Assembly: GCA_963811895.1 (NCBI GenBank) | Contig: CAWETE010000010.1 | Coordinates: 316,356-380,355, forward strand | DNA length: 64,000 nt | From: DASSUW01 sp963811895 | GTDB taxonomy: Bacteria > Actinomycetota > Thermoleophilia > Solirubrobacterales > Solirubrobacteraceae | Direction of reading: 5' to 3' | Position numbers and translations under genes: made by a program | Shown here: in pieces, positions 48,226-56,031 of the stretch | How the letters are laid out: each line of letters starts with the position of its first letter | Numbering within the stretch: the stretch's first letter is position 1 | The notes under the pieces: generated by a model | Database searches by the model: none | The model's input: only the letters and a program-made list of their open reading frames with translations | Told to the model about the DNA's origin: nothing

Positions 48226-48292
48226 GGGGGGTCTGACCCCTCTGTATCAGCACAGTTCGCAACTGTGCTACCACAGAGGGGTCTGACCCCCC
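48226..48292. repeat. Compound inverted repeat (REP-like / bidirectional terminator)
   Basis: The outer arms, 48226-48245 (GGGGGGTCTGACCCCTCTGT) and 48273-48292, are reverse complements except at one base. Each arm contains the near-palindrome GGGGTCTGACCCC. Inside lies a second stem, AGCACAGTT-CGC-AACTGTGCT (48249-48269). It sits between the mutarotase stop and the stop of the convergent gene at 48292, so it can serve both as a terminator. The GGGGTC(T/A)GACCCC core is a repeat I recall seeing scattered in other genomes. Confidence 0.75.
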
Positions 48293-48714
48293 TAGGTTTC
48301 GAGCTTGTGGGCGCCGCGGCGGTGGGTGAGCCCGTCGAGCACGATCTCGATCGGCGAGCGCCGGTTCGCGTGCTCGAGCTGCTGGCGGATCGCGCGGATG
48401 TCGTCAGCGGTGGTTGACGCCTTCGACGCGGCCGCGGCGGCGCGCCGGGCGCCGCGCGCGATCGCGCGCGCCCTGCCGCGCCGGCCGATCGGCATGCCCA
48501 GCACCTTCGTCGTCCGCATCAGGCCACGGCTCGGTCGCACGCGCGCGCCGAGCGCCAGGCCGCCGGCGAGCCCGGCCGCGGCGGCGCCGGCCGCGAGCGC
48601 GCCGGCGGGCGCGCGGCGTGCAGCGGTGGCGACCGCATCGCCGGCGTCCTTCGCCTTGGCGACCGCGCCGTTGGCGGGCCCGGTCAGGGTGGGCTGTGAT
48701 CGTGTGGCAGCCAT
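48292..48714 (-). CDS. Small basic membrane protein (paralogue of the next gene)
   Basis: 140 residues: Ala-rich N-terminus, a hydrophobic Gly/Ala segment (AGALAAGAAAAGLAGGLALGARV), then a strongly basic stretch (IGRRGRARAIARGARRAAAAASKAST) and a C-terminal helix (DDIRAIRQQLEHANRRSPIEIVLDGL). Shares the AAAAGxAGGLxLxxRxR core with the gene at 48727. No known domain. It probably belongs to the stress-type cluster with DUF892. Confidence 0.6.
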   Translation of the reverse strand: MAATRSQPTLTGPANGAVAKAKDAGDAVATAARRAPAGALAAGAAAAGLAGGLALGARVRPSRGLMRTTKVLGMPIGRRGRARAIARGARRAAAAASKASTTADDIRAIRQQLEHANRRSPIEIVLDGLTHRRGAHKLET

Positions 48715-48726
48715 CGACGCGACCTC

Positions 48727-49201
48727 CTAGTCGAGGATCTTGCCGATGCGCTCGGCCTGATCCCCGGCCCGCTCGAGGTCCTTGGAGACGTTCTTGGTCG
48801 TCTTCGCGAACTGCTTGCTCGCCTGGCCGACCGTCTTGGCAACGGACTTCGCGTCGAGCCCCGAGAGCGTCTTGCCGATCGAGCGCGGGACCGTCAGACC
48901 GAGCACGGTCTTGCGGCGCGTGCGGCTGCGGAGCACGAGGCCGCCGGCCACTCCCGCGGCGGCCGCGCCGACCGCGATCGCCGGGCGCTTCGCCGTGTTT
49001 GCGACCTGCTTGATCGTCGCGGGGACGCCGTTCGACGACGAGGTCGCCGTCGCTCGCGTCGTGGCCTTGCGCTTGGCCGGCGCGCGCTTCTTCGCCGGCG
49101 CCCTTCCGTTGGACGAACGTGTCGCGCTGTCGCTCTTCCGCGCGGCGGTGGACCGGCTACTCGAACGCTTCGCAGCGGCTGTTCTGCTTCGTATCGGCCA
49201 T
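48727..49201 (-). CDS. Histone-H1-like tailed membrane protein, one frameshift
   Basis: About 157 residues after repair. The N-terminal 75 residues are Lys/Arg/Ala/Ser-rich like a histone H1 tail (for example NGRAPAKKRAPAKRKATTRAT). A hydrophobic segment follows (PAIAVGAAAAGVAGGLVL), then a helical C-terminus (KSVAKTVGQASKQFAKTTKNVSKDLERAGDQAERIGKIL). ATG 49201 has a GGTAGGAG site. The frame changes about five codons after the start, near 49186, and one-base removal restores it. The tail could bind DNA or the anionic cell wall; neither is proven. Confidence 0.58.
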
Positions 49202-49220
49202 GTCTCCTACCTCTCGTTCC

Positions 49221-49238
49221 GAACACCCTTCCGTGTTC
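49221..49238. promoter_or_regulatory. Inverted repeat between the divergent stress-type genes
   Basis: GAACAC-CCTTCC-GTGTTC in the 120-bp divergent region. GGGTAG sequences, as in the -10 of SigB/SigF promoters, occur facing both genes (plus strand 49288-49293; minus strand near 49242-49247), but matching GTTT -35 boxes were not found. A possible link to the SigB/SigF-like sigma factor at 40278 is only an inference. Confidence 0.35.
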
Positions 49239-49321
49239 GTCCTACCCACACCGCGCTAGCCGTCACGCGATGCGAAGTCCCTGCAATGGGTAGGTCTCGG
49301 TGAAAGGGAAGGGAGGCAAGG

Positions 49322-49907
49322 ATGTCCGATACGCCGACGCGCGACGCGAAGCTCGTCCAGTTCCTGAACGAGGCCTACGCGAAGGAGAAGCAGCTCGAGA
49401 TATCGCTCGAGTCCCATGCGGACATGACGACGCGGGACGACTACGCCAAGCGGCTCAAGGACCACCTGAAGGAGACGAAGTCGCACGCGACGCAACTCGC
49501 TCGCCGCATCAAGCAGCTCGGCGGGAGCGCCGAGACGGTCTCCGTACCGGGACCCGAAGGGCTCGGTCGCATGGCGGAGAGCGTTTCCGAGACGCTCGGC
49601 AAGGCGAAGGCCGCCGCCCAAGGCTCCGTTGCAGGCGATCCGCGGGGCCGGTGAGCAGGAGAAGATGCTCCACAACGCGCGCATCGAGTACGAGGACGAG
49701 GCGCACGAGATCGCCACGTACCTGGTCATCGAGTCGCTGGCGACTGCGGTCGGGGACAAGGAGACCGCGAAGCTCGCGCGCGGCATCCTGCGCGACGAGG
49801 AGCGCATGCAGAAGTTCCTCACCGACCTGCTGCCGGAGCTCACGGTCAACGTCGCGCACGACGAGATCCCGATCTCGGAGATCGAGGCGCCCGCCGCGAA
49901 GCGTTGA
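49322..49907 (+). CDS. DUF892 (YciE/YciF-like) ferritin-like stress protein, one frameshift
   Basis: About 194 residues after repair. A four-helix ferritin-like fold with conserved Glu/His positions: FLNEAYAKEKQLEISLESHAD, then HLKETKSHATQLARRIKQLGG, and in the second frame MLHNARIEYEDEAHEIATYLVIESLA and ARGILRDEERMQKFL. The frame changes near 49625; removing an A gives AAQAPLQAIRGAGEQEK. Family members are induced by stress and may bind di-iron; activity is unproven. A GGGAGG site precedes ATG 49322. Confidence 0.8.
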
Positions 49908-49918
49908 GCGAGTAACTT

Positions 49919-49934
49919 TACCGTCTGGACGGTA
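49919..49934. promoter_or_regulatory. Palindromic operator overlapping the SMR promoter
   Basis: TACCGTCTGGACGGTA has perfect 7-bp arms around TG. The -10-like TATAGT (49933-49938) starts inside its right end, and the SMR ATG follows within 2-11 bases. Likely bound by the TetR encoded directly downstream of the pump (inference). Confidence 0.65.
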
Positions 49935-49948
49935 TAGTTATGGGCATC

Positions 49949-50272
49949 ATGCCCGTCGCCCTCCTCCTCTCCTTCGCCATCGTCACCGAAGTCGCCGGCA
50001 CCGTCGCCCTGCGCTACTCGGAGGGCTTCACCCGGCTGGTGCCGAGCGCCTTCGTCGTGCTCGGCTACGGCATCTCGTTCTGGTTGCTGGCCCTGGTGCT
50101 GCGAGACCTGTCGGTCGGCACGACGTACGCCGTGTGGTCGGCGGCCGGGACGGCGCTGATCGCCGTCGTCGGGGTGTTCGCCTTCGGCGAGCCGGCCACG
50201 GCGTTGAAGCTCGCGAGCCTCGCCCTCATCATCATCGGGGTCGTGGGGCTCAACATGGCCGGCAGTCACTAG
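49949..50272 (+). CDS. Small multidrug resistance (SMR/EmrE-like) efflux protein
   Basis: 107 residues with four membrane helices. The key Glu of SMR pumps is present in the first helix (AIVTEVAGTVALRYSEGF). Later signatures are SVGTTYAVWSAAGTALIAVVG and FGEPATALKLASLALIIIGVVGLN. It dimerises and exports cationic drugs against protons. ATG 49949 gives the usual N-terminus; an ATG at 49940 is possible. The transcript would be nearly leaderless. Its stop overlaps the TetR start (TAGTG). Confidence 0.9.
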   Translation: MPVALLLSFAIVTEVAGTVALRYSEGFTRLVPSAFVVLGYGISFWLLALVLRDLSVGTTYAVWSAAGTALIAVVGVFAFGEPATALKLASLALIIIGVVGLNMAGSH

Positions 50273-50769
50273 TGGCGCGCGACACGCGCGCGAAGCTGCT
50301 CGACGCGGCAAGCGCCGTGATCCGGCGCGACGGGCCGCAGGCGCTGACGCTCGACGCCGTGGCCGCCGAGGCCGGCGTCTCCAAGGGCGGGCTGCTGTAC
50401 CACTTCGCCTCCAAGCGCGACCTGCTGGACGCGGTCGTCCGGCGCTGGCTCGACGAGTTCCAGGACGACATCGACGCGGCCGGGCCCGGGTTCCTGGCCG
50501 GCTACGTGCGCGCCTCCGACGGCGCCAAGGCGGAGGAGGCGGGGCTGCTGGCGGCGCTGGTCGCCGACCCCGAGGTGCTGGCCGTGGTGCGCGAGCGCTA
50601 CGCGACGTGGCAGGATCGCGTCGTCACGGAAGGTGGCGACCCCGTGGAGGCCACGGTGGCCAGGCTGGCCGCCGACGGGCTGTGGCTCGCGGACCTGCTC
50701 GGGATGGCCCCGCCCGAGGGCGAGCTGCGCGCCCGCGTATTGGCGCGCCTGCTCGAACTATGCGATTGA
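50272..50769 (+). CDS. TetR family regulator of the SMR pump
   Basis: 165 residues. The helix-turn-helix is at about 24-48 (LTLDAVAAEAGVSKGGLLYHFASKRDLL), followed by a short C-terminal ligand domain of the kind found in TetR proteins paired with SMR genes. GTG 50272 overlaps the pump's stop codon, so the two are made together. It is expected to repress the pair through the palindrome at 49919. Confidence 0.9.
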   Translation: MARDTRAKLLDAASAVIRRDGPQALTLDAVAAEAGVSKGGLLYHFASKRDLLDAVVRRWLDEFQDDIDAAGPGFLAGYVRASDGAKAEEAGLLAALVADPEVLAVVRERYATWQDRVVTEGGDPVEATVARLAADGLWLADLLGMAPPEGELRARVLARLLELCD

Positions 50770-50827
50770 CTCGTCAGTCAACGAGGTAGCATCAGGACCG
50801 TCGGTTTCGATCAAGAGGTGACCTGAG

Positions 50828-51622
50828 TTGAAGATTTGCGTCTTGGTGAAGGAGGTGCCGGACGCCGCCGTCGAGAAGCGGATCAACCCCTCGACGGGGC
50901 GGCTGGACCGGAACGGGGAGAAGAACCTGAACCCGTTCGACACGCACGCCATCGAGGCGGCGATGCAGCTCAAGGAGGGCGGGGCGATGGACGTCGACGA
51001 GGTCGTCGCCGTCACCATGGGCCCGACCACGTCCGAGCGCGCCCTGCGCAAGGCCGTGTCGCTCGGCGCCGACCGCGCCGTCCAGCTGACCGACGACGCC
51101 CTCGCCGGCTCCGACGTCAACGGCACCGGCTACGCGCTGGCCAAGGTGCTCGAGTCCGAGTCGCCCGACCTGGTCCTGCTCGGCCAGCAGTCCGACGACG
51201 GCGAGTGCTACACGATCGGCGCCGTGGTGGCCGACCACCTGCAGATGCCCTCGCTCACGCAGGTCATCAAGATCGACGTCGAGGACGGCAAGCTGCGCTG
51301 CGAGCGCCAGGCCGAGTACGGCTACGACACCGTTCTCGTCGAGCTTCCCGCCGTGATCAGCGTCGGCGACGCGATCAACGAGCCGCGCTACCCGTCGCTG
51401 AAGGCGATCATGGGCGCCAAGAAGAAGCCGCTCGACACCAAGTCGGTGGGCGACGCCGGCGTCGAGGCCGACCGCGTCGGCTACGAGAACGCCCGCGCCC
51501 ACTGCAGCGACTTCGCCGCCCCGCCGGCCAAGGAGGCCGGCAAGATCATCGAGGACGAGGACACCGCCGAGACGGTCGAGCAGATCGTCGCCTGGCTCGA
51601 CGAGAGGAAGCTCCTGTCATGA
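50828..51622 (+). CDS. etfB: Electron transfer flavoprotein beta subunit
   Basis: A 264-residue EtfB/FixA protein. The N-terminus KICVLVKEVPDAAVE is followed by NPFDTHAIEAAMQLKE, then VVAVTMGP and LVLLGQQSDDGECYTIGAVVADHL. With EtfA it carries electrons from acyl-CoA dehydrogenases (such as the one at position 1) to ETF-QO. The start is TTG 50828, preceded by AAGAGGTGA. It overlaps etfA by 4 bases (ATGA). Confidence 0.95.
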   Translation: MKICVLVKEVPDAAVEKRINPSTGRLDRNGEKNLNPFDTHAIEAAMQLKEGGAMDVDEVVAVTMGPTTSERALRKAVSLGADRAVQLTDDALAGSDVNGTGYALAKVLESESPDLVLLGQQSDDGECYTIGAVVADHLQMPSLTQVIKIDVEDGKLRCERQAEYGYDTVLVELPAVISVGDAINEPRYPSLKAIMGAKKKPLDTKSVGDAGVEADRVGYENARAHCSDFAAPPAKEAGKIIEDEDTAETVEQIVAWLDERKLLS

Positions 51623-52590
51623 GCGGGATCCTGGTCTACGCGCTCCACTACGAGGGCGCCTTCAACAAGAACTCGCTCGGCGCCGTCTCCGAGGGTGCTC
51701 GCCTGGCCTCCGAGCTCGGGACCGAATGTCACGCGATCGTGGTCGGCGAGGGCGTCGCCGACGACCTCGCGGGCCAGCTGGGCAACTACGGCGCGAGCAA
51801 GGTCTTCCGCGTCGAAGGTCCCGAGGGCCTCGCCCAGCCGGTGGTCGACGCCATGGCCAAGGTGGCCAACGACAACGGGCACGAGTACCTCCTGTTCGGC
51901 GGCGGCCTGCTCGGCTTCGAGATCGGCGCCGGCCTCGCCGCGCGGCTGGACGCCGGCGTGGTCATGGAGGTCACCGAGGTCGAGGCGCGGGACGGCAAGC
52001 TCGTCGCCAAGCGCCCGATCCTCAAGGACTCGCAGGTCTCCGACGTGCACTACCGCTCGAAGGTCGGCGTGATCATCGGCCGCCTGAACGCGTTCGAGGC
52101 GAAGGAGACCGGCGGCAGCGCGACCGTCGAGGACGTCGATGTCGAGTTCCAGGCGCACAGCCTCAAGGCGTCCATGGTCAATCGCGGCGAGCAGCGCGGC
52201 GGCGACGTCAACATCGAGGACGCCAAGGTCCTCGTGGCCGGCGGCCGCGGCCTCGGCAAGGCCGAGGGCTTCGAGCAGCTCGAGGAGCTGGCCAACGCGC
52301 TCGGCGGCGCCGTCGCCGCCACGCGCGCGGTGGTCGACGCCGGCTGGTTCCCGTACGCGGGCCAGATCGGCCAGACCGGCAAGACGGTGGCGCCGAAGCT
52401 CTACCTGGCGGCCGGCATCTCCGGCGCGATCCAGCACAAGGTCGGGATGCAGAGCTCGGAGAACATCGTGGCGATCAACAAGGACTCGAACGCCCCGATC
52501 TTCGAGTTCTCCGACCTCGGCATCGTGGGCGACCTCAACAAGATCGTCCCCAAGCTCACCGAGGCCGTGAAGGCGAAGAAGAACGGCTGA
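51619..52590 (+). CDS. etfA: Electron transfer flavoprotein alpha subunit
   Basis: 323 residues. The N-terminal domain is typical of EtfA, and the C-terminal FAD domain carries the diagnostic VVDAGWFPYAGQIGQTGKTVAPKLYLAAGISGAIQHKVGM block and the following NIVAINKDSNAPIFEFSDLGIVGD. It overlaps etfB and the ETF-QO gene by a base or more on each side, giving one three-gene operon for fatty-acid and amino-acid oxidation. Confidence 0.96.
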   Translation: MSGILVYALHYEGAFNKNSLGAVSEGARLASELGTECHAIVVGEGVADDLAGQLGNYGASKVFRVEGPEGLAQPVVDAMAKVANDNGHEYLLFGGGLLGFEIGAGLAARLDAGVVMEVTEVEARDGKLVAKRPILKDSQVSDVHYRSKVGVIIGRLNAFEAKETGGSATVEDVDVEFQAHSLKASMVNRGEQRGGDVNIEDAKVLVAGGRGLGKAEGFEQLEELANALGGAVAATRAVVDAGWFPYAGQIGQTGKTVAPKLYLAAGISGAIQHKVGMQSSENIVAINKDSNAPIFEFSDLGIVGDLNKIVPKLTEAVKAKKNG

Positions 52591-54284
52591 TGGCTGCTCC
52601 CAGCGAGTACCCGCCGCCCGTCGACTCGGCGGCCGAGTTCATCGGTCCGCCCACCGACCCCGAGGACGAGCGGATCGAGGTCGGCGTCGCGATCGTGGGC
52701 GGCGGGCAGGCGGGGCTCGCCTGCGCCATCCGGCTGCTGCAGCTGCTCGAGGACGACCCGGAGCTGACCGAGAAGCTCGGCGAGGTCCCGGTGGCCGTGA
52801 TCGAGAAGGGCAAGGTGGCCGGCGCGCACCAGCTCTCCGGCGCGGTCATGAACCCGTCGGCGATCAAGGACCTGTTCCCCGACGACGACTCGTGGCCGAC
52901 CTACGGCCCGGTCGAGGGCGAGACGGTCTACTTCATGCTCAACCGCAAGCGCGCGGTCCCGCTCAAGCCGACGCCGCCGCCGTTCCGCAACCACGGCAAC
53001 CACGTGGTGGCGCTGGCCGAGCTCAACCGCTGGCTGGCCGAGAAGGCCGAGGAGGCGGGCGCCTACATCCTCACCGAGACCACCGGCCACAAGCTGCTGG
53101 TCGACGACGGCGTGGTGCGCGGGGTGCGGACGGGCGACAAGGGCCGCGACAAGGACGGCGGCGAGAAGTCCAACTTCGAGCCGGGATCCGACGTCGTGGC
53201 GAAGGCCACCGTGCTCGCCGAGGGCTGCTGGGGCCACCTGGCCGGCGCGGCCCTGAAGGGCCTCGACCTCGCGGCCAAGGATCCGCAGGTGTGGGCGCTC
53301 GGGGTCAAGGAGGTGTGGGAGGTCGAGGAGCCCTTCCAGAAGGTCGTCCACACGCTCGGCTGGCCGCTGCGCCCCGGCGGCAAGTGGAAGGAGTTCGGCG
53401 GCTCCTGGATCTACGGCATGAACCGCGAGGGCGAGAAGCCCAAGGTCTCGATCGGGTTCGTGGTCGGGCTCGACCACACCGACGCGCGGCTCTCGGTCCA
53501 CGACGTCCTGCAGGAGTTCAAGCTGCACCCGCTCGTGCGCAAGATCCTCGAGGGCGGCAAGCGCGTCGCCTGGGGCGCCAAGGCGATCCCCGAGGGCGGC
53601 TACTGGGCGATGCCCAAGCTGCACGCGCCCGGCATGGTCATCTGCGGCGACTCCGGCGGCATGGTCAACGTGCCGCGGCTGAAGGGCATCCACTACGCGA
53701 TCCGCTCCGGGATGCTCGCCGCCGAGACGATCTACCGCCAGCTCAAGGCCGGCTCGACCGACTTCTCGGCCTACGAGGACGCCGTCCACGACTCCGAGAT
53801 CGGCACCGACCTGTGGCAGTCGCGCAACATGAAGCAGCCGTTCGGCAAGGGCCTGGTGATCGGGGGCGCCATCACCAACGCGATGGTCGTCACCAAGGGC
53901 CGCTTCCCGGGCGGGCACTGGGCGACGCACCGCGACGCCGACAGCCCGGTCGAGCCGTCGGACCGTGACAAGCGCTATCCGAAGCCGGACGGCAAGTACA
54001 CGTTCGACAAGCTCTCCGGCGTCTTCCTGACCGGCAACGCGACGCGCGACGACGCGCCGAGCCACATCCGGATCCAGAAGCGCGTGCCGCGCGAGATCGC
54101 CGAGGCGTGGGCGTACATGTGCCCGGCCGGGGTGTACGAGATCCCCGAGGACGCGCCGGAGAACGGACACGTCGACCTGACCGTGAACCCCTCGAACTGC
54201 GTGCAGTGCGGGGCGATCACGGCCAAGGGCGGGCGGCTCACTCCCCCCGAAGGAGGGGATGGGCCCATGTATCAGGTGACGTAG
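52590..54284 (+). CDS. Electron-transfer flavoprotein:ubiquinone oxidoreductase (ETF-QO)
   Basis: A 564-residue membrane-associated flavoprotein that passes ETF electrons to quinone. The N-terminal FAD site is VAIVGGGQAGLACAIRL, and the C-terminal ferredoxin-like part contains CPAGVYEIP. The [4Fe-4S] cysteines expected in this family are Cys511, Cys537, Cys540 and one more; the usual third Cys of CxxCxxC is Ile543 here (CVQCGAI). Only three ligands are therefore visible, which would allow a 3Fe-4S or differently ligated cluster. In the acyl-CoA oxidation operon after etfA, with an ATG overlapping its stop. Confidence 0.9.
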   Translation: MAAPSEYPPPVDSAAEFIGPPTDPEDERIEVGVAIVGGGQAGLACAIRLLQLLEDDPELTEKLGEVPVAVIEKGKVAGAHQLSGAVMNPSAIKDLFPDDDSWPTYGPVEGETVYFMLNRKRAVPLKPTPPPFRNHGNHVVALAELNRWLAEKAEEAGAYILTETTGHKLLVDDGVVRGVRTGDKGRDKDGGEKSNFEPGSDVVAKATVLAEGCWGHLAGAALKGLDLAAKDPQVWALGVKEVWEVEEPFQKVVHTLGWPLRPGGKWKEFGGSWIYGMNREGEKPKVSIGFVVGLDHTDARLSVHDVLQEFKLHPLVRKILEGGKRVAWGAKAIPEGGYWAMPKLHAPGMVICGDSGGMVNVPRLKGIHYAIRSGMLAAETIYRQLKAGSTDFSAYEDAVHDSEIGTDLWQSRNMKQPFGKGLVIGGAITNAMVVTKGRFPGGHWATHRDADSPVEPSDRDKRYPKPDGKYTFDKLSGVFLTGNATRDDAPSHIRIQKRVPREIAEAWAYMCPAGVYEIPEDAPENGHVDLTVNPSNCVQCGAITAKGGRLTPPEGGDGPMYQVT

Positions 54285-54321
54285 CGAAACTCGGGCGGGT
54301 TTGCGGCGTTATGGGGATCCC

Positions 54322-55032
54322 ATGCTTCGTACGGGACTCATCGCCGCACTCGCTCTGCTGCTCCTGCCCGCCTCCGCATCCGCGGCGGCCGCCGGCGCGG
54401 CATCCGTGACGCTGACCGGCTGCACGCCCAAGGAGCGGACGGCGGCGTTCGAGGCGCGGATGGACCAGATCTCCGGCGCGGAGCGCATGAAGCTGCGCTA
54501 CTCGCTCGAGGCGCGCAAGCCCAAGCGCGCGTGGCACCGCGTGGCCGCGCCCGAGCTGGGCGGCTGGCGCGCCGCCTCCACCGAGACGACGCGCTTCATC
54601 TCCGAGCGGCGCGTGACCCAGCTCACCGGCCCGACGTACTACCGCGCGCTGGTGCGCTTCCGCTGGATCGACGAGGACGGCGACGTGATCGCCCGCGCCC
54701 GGTCGCGCACGCACGCCTGCTGGCAGCCCGACCACCGTCCCAACCTCAAGCTGCGCGAGCTCTCGTTCGAGGGCAAGGGCTCCTACGTCGCGCTGGTCGC
54801 CAACACCGGCCTCAGCCCGACCGCCGACTTCGACCTGGAGATCACCGGCCTGCCGCCGATCGTCGTCCCCGAGCTCGCCCCCGGCGAGGAGCGGCTGATC
54901 GAGGCCGCCGGGCCCGAGTGCGAGCCGGGCACGCCGGTGACCGCCACGGCCGATCCGCTCGACCTGATCGACGAGCGCAACGAGCGCGACAACGCGGTCA
55001 CGCGCCGCTGCCCGTCCGCTCGAGCCAGCTGA
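54322..55032 (+). CDS. Secreted CARDB-like hypothetical protein
   Basis: 236 residues with a signal peptide (about 1-22, ASASAAAAG). The middle is beta-rich (KLRYSLEARKPKRAWHRV, TYYRALVRFRWIDEDGDVI) with cysteines that may pair. The C-terminal 85 residues resemble a CARDB-type beta-sandwich (ALVANTGLSPTADFDLEITG, VTATADPLDLIDERNERDNAVTR). It is probably an extracellular adhesion or binding protein. It overlaps the convergent hydrolase gene by 35 bases. Confidence 0.7.
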   Translation: MLRTGLIAALALLLLPASASAAAAGAASVTLTGCTPKERTAAFEARMDQISGAERMKLRYSLEARKPKRAWHRVAAPELGGWRAASTETTRFISERRVTQLTGPTYYRALVRFRWIDEDGDVIARARSRTHACWQPDHRPNLKLRELSFEGKGSYVALVANTGLSPTADFDLEITGLPPIVVPELAPGEERLIEAAGPECEPGTPVTATADPLDLIDERNERDNAVTRRCPSARAS

Positions 55033-55760
55033 TCAGCGCCGGCCAGTAGCGGTCGGGCGCCTCGGCGAACGGGAAGTGGCCGACGCCCTCGATGACGACC
55101 AGCTCGCCGTGCGGGGCGGTCTCGGCGATCCGCTCGGCTGCCGCCCGTCCCGAACCGCTCCTGCGCGCCGACGATGGCGAGCACCGGGATGTCGGCCGCG
55201 GCCAGCGCCTCGAGCGCGTGCAGCTCGCCGAGGTCGTGCCCGTGGTGCGCCTCGACATTGAAGACGACGTCGTCGAGCATCGGGACGACCTTCTCCGGGT
55301 TCACGGCGAAGAACGGCATCTGGCCGATCCACACCTCACGACACTCCTCGGGCGTCTGGACCGAGCTCTCCCGCTCGAAGGCGGCCTCGACGTCGGGCGG
55401 CAGGTCCGCGAACGGATCCTCCGGCGTGCCCGGCGCCGGCTCCTCGTCGGCGTCTGTGCACGAGGCGATGAGACGCGCCGCGCTGCCGGGATAGTCGACG
55501 AGGTGCTGCATGGCCACGTAGCCGCCGAACGAGTGGCCGAGCAGGGTCGGCTGCTCGAGCTCGCGCATGAGCTCCTCGACCGCCGCCGCCTGGTGCGTCA
55601 GCGTGAAGTCGTCGACGGGCAGGTCGACGAGCAGCGCGCGGTAGCCGGCGTCGACGAGCTGCTGCACATGCGGGAGGAACACCGAGCCGTCGAGGCCCGG
55701 CCCGGGGTGGAGGAGCACGACGGGCGGTCCGTCGCCGAGATCGCGGACTTGGACTGCCAT
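54998..55760 (-). CDS. Alpha/beta hydrolase, one frameshift
   Basis: About 253 residues after repair. Motifs are VVLLHPGPGLDGSVF (oxyanion loop), GHSFGGYVAMQ with the nucleophile Ser, and a C-terminal GVGHFPFAEAPDRYW with the catalytic His. The last piece lies in another frame, reached by removing one base near 55145 (after AQERFG). It resembles proline iminopeptidase or haloalkane-like hydrolases, but the substrate is unknown. It is divergent from rpmE; its start is only 18 bp from rpmE's. Confidence 0.78.
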
Positions 55761-55761
55761 C

Positions 55762-55767
55762 TAGAAT
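55762..55767 (+). promoter_or_regulatory. -10 element of rpmE
   Basis: TAGAAT ends 10 bases before the ATG at 55778 that gives the normal L31 N-terminus. The ATG at 55766 overlaps this box and is therefore unlikely to be used. Confidence 0.4.
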
Positions 55768-55777
55768 GAACTACATC

Positions 55778-55993
55778 ATGAAGACCGAGATCCATCCCGA
55801 ATACGTCGAGGCGACCGTCACCTGCACCTGCGGGAACACGTTCACGACGCGCTCGACGAAGGGTGACCTGCACGTGGAGATCTGCTCCAACTGCCACCCG
55901 TTCTACACGGGCAAGCAGAAGCTGGTCGACACCGGCGGCCGCGTCGAGCGGTTCCAGCGCCGGGCTGCCAAGCGCCAGCGCGGCGAGTCCTGA
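55778..55993 (+). CDS. rpmE: 50S ribosomal protein L31, zinc-binding type
   Basis: 71 residues starting MKTEIHPEY. Zinc-ribbon cysteines are visible (TCTCGNTF and ICSNCHPFYTG), so this is the Zn-containing (C+) L31 rather than a zinc-independent copy. I chose ATG 55778 over 55766 because the longer start falls in the promoter's -10. It heads the rpmE-DUF1385-prfA neighbourhood. Confidence 0.95.
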   Translation: MKTEIHPEYVEATVTCTCGNTFTTRSTKGDLHVEICSNCHPFYTGKQKLVDTGGRVERFQRRAAKRQRGES

Positions 55994-56031
55994 AGCTCAC
56001 GTCTGAGGCCGTCGCTGCCGATGCATAGTCG

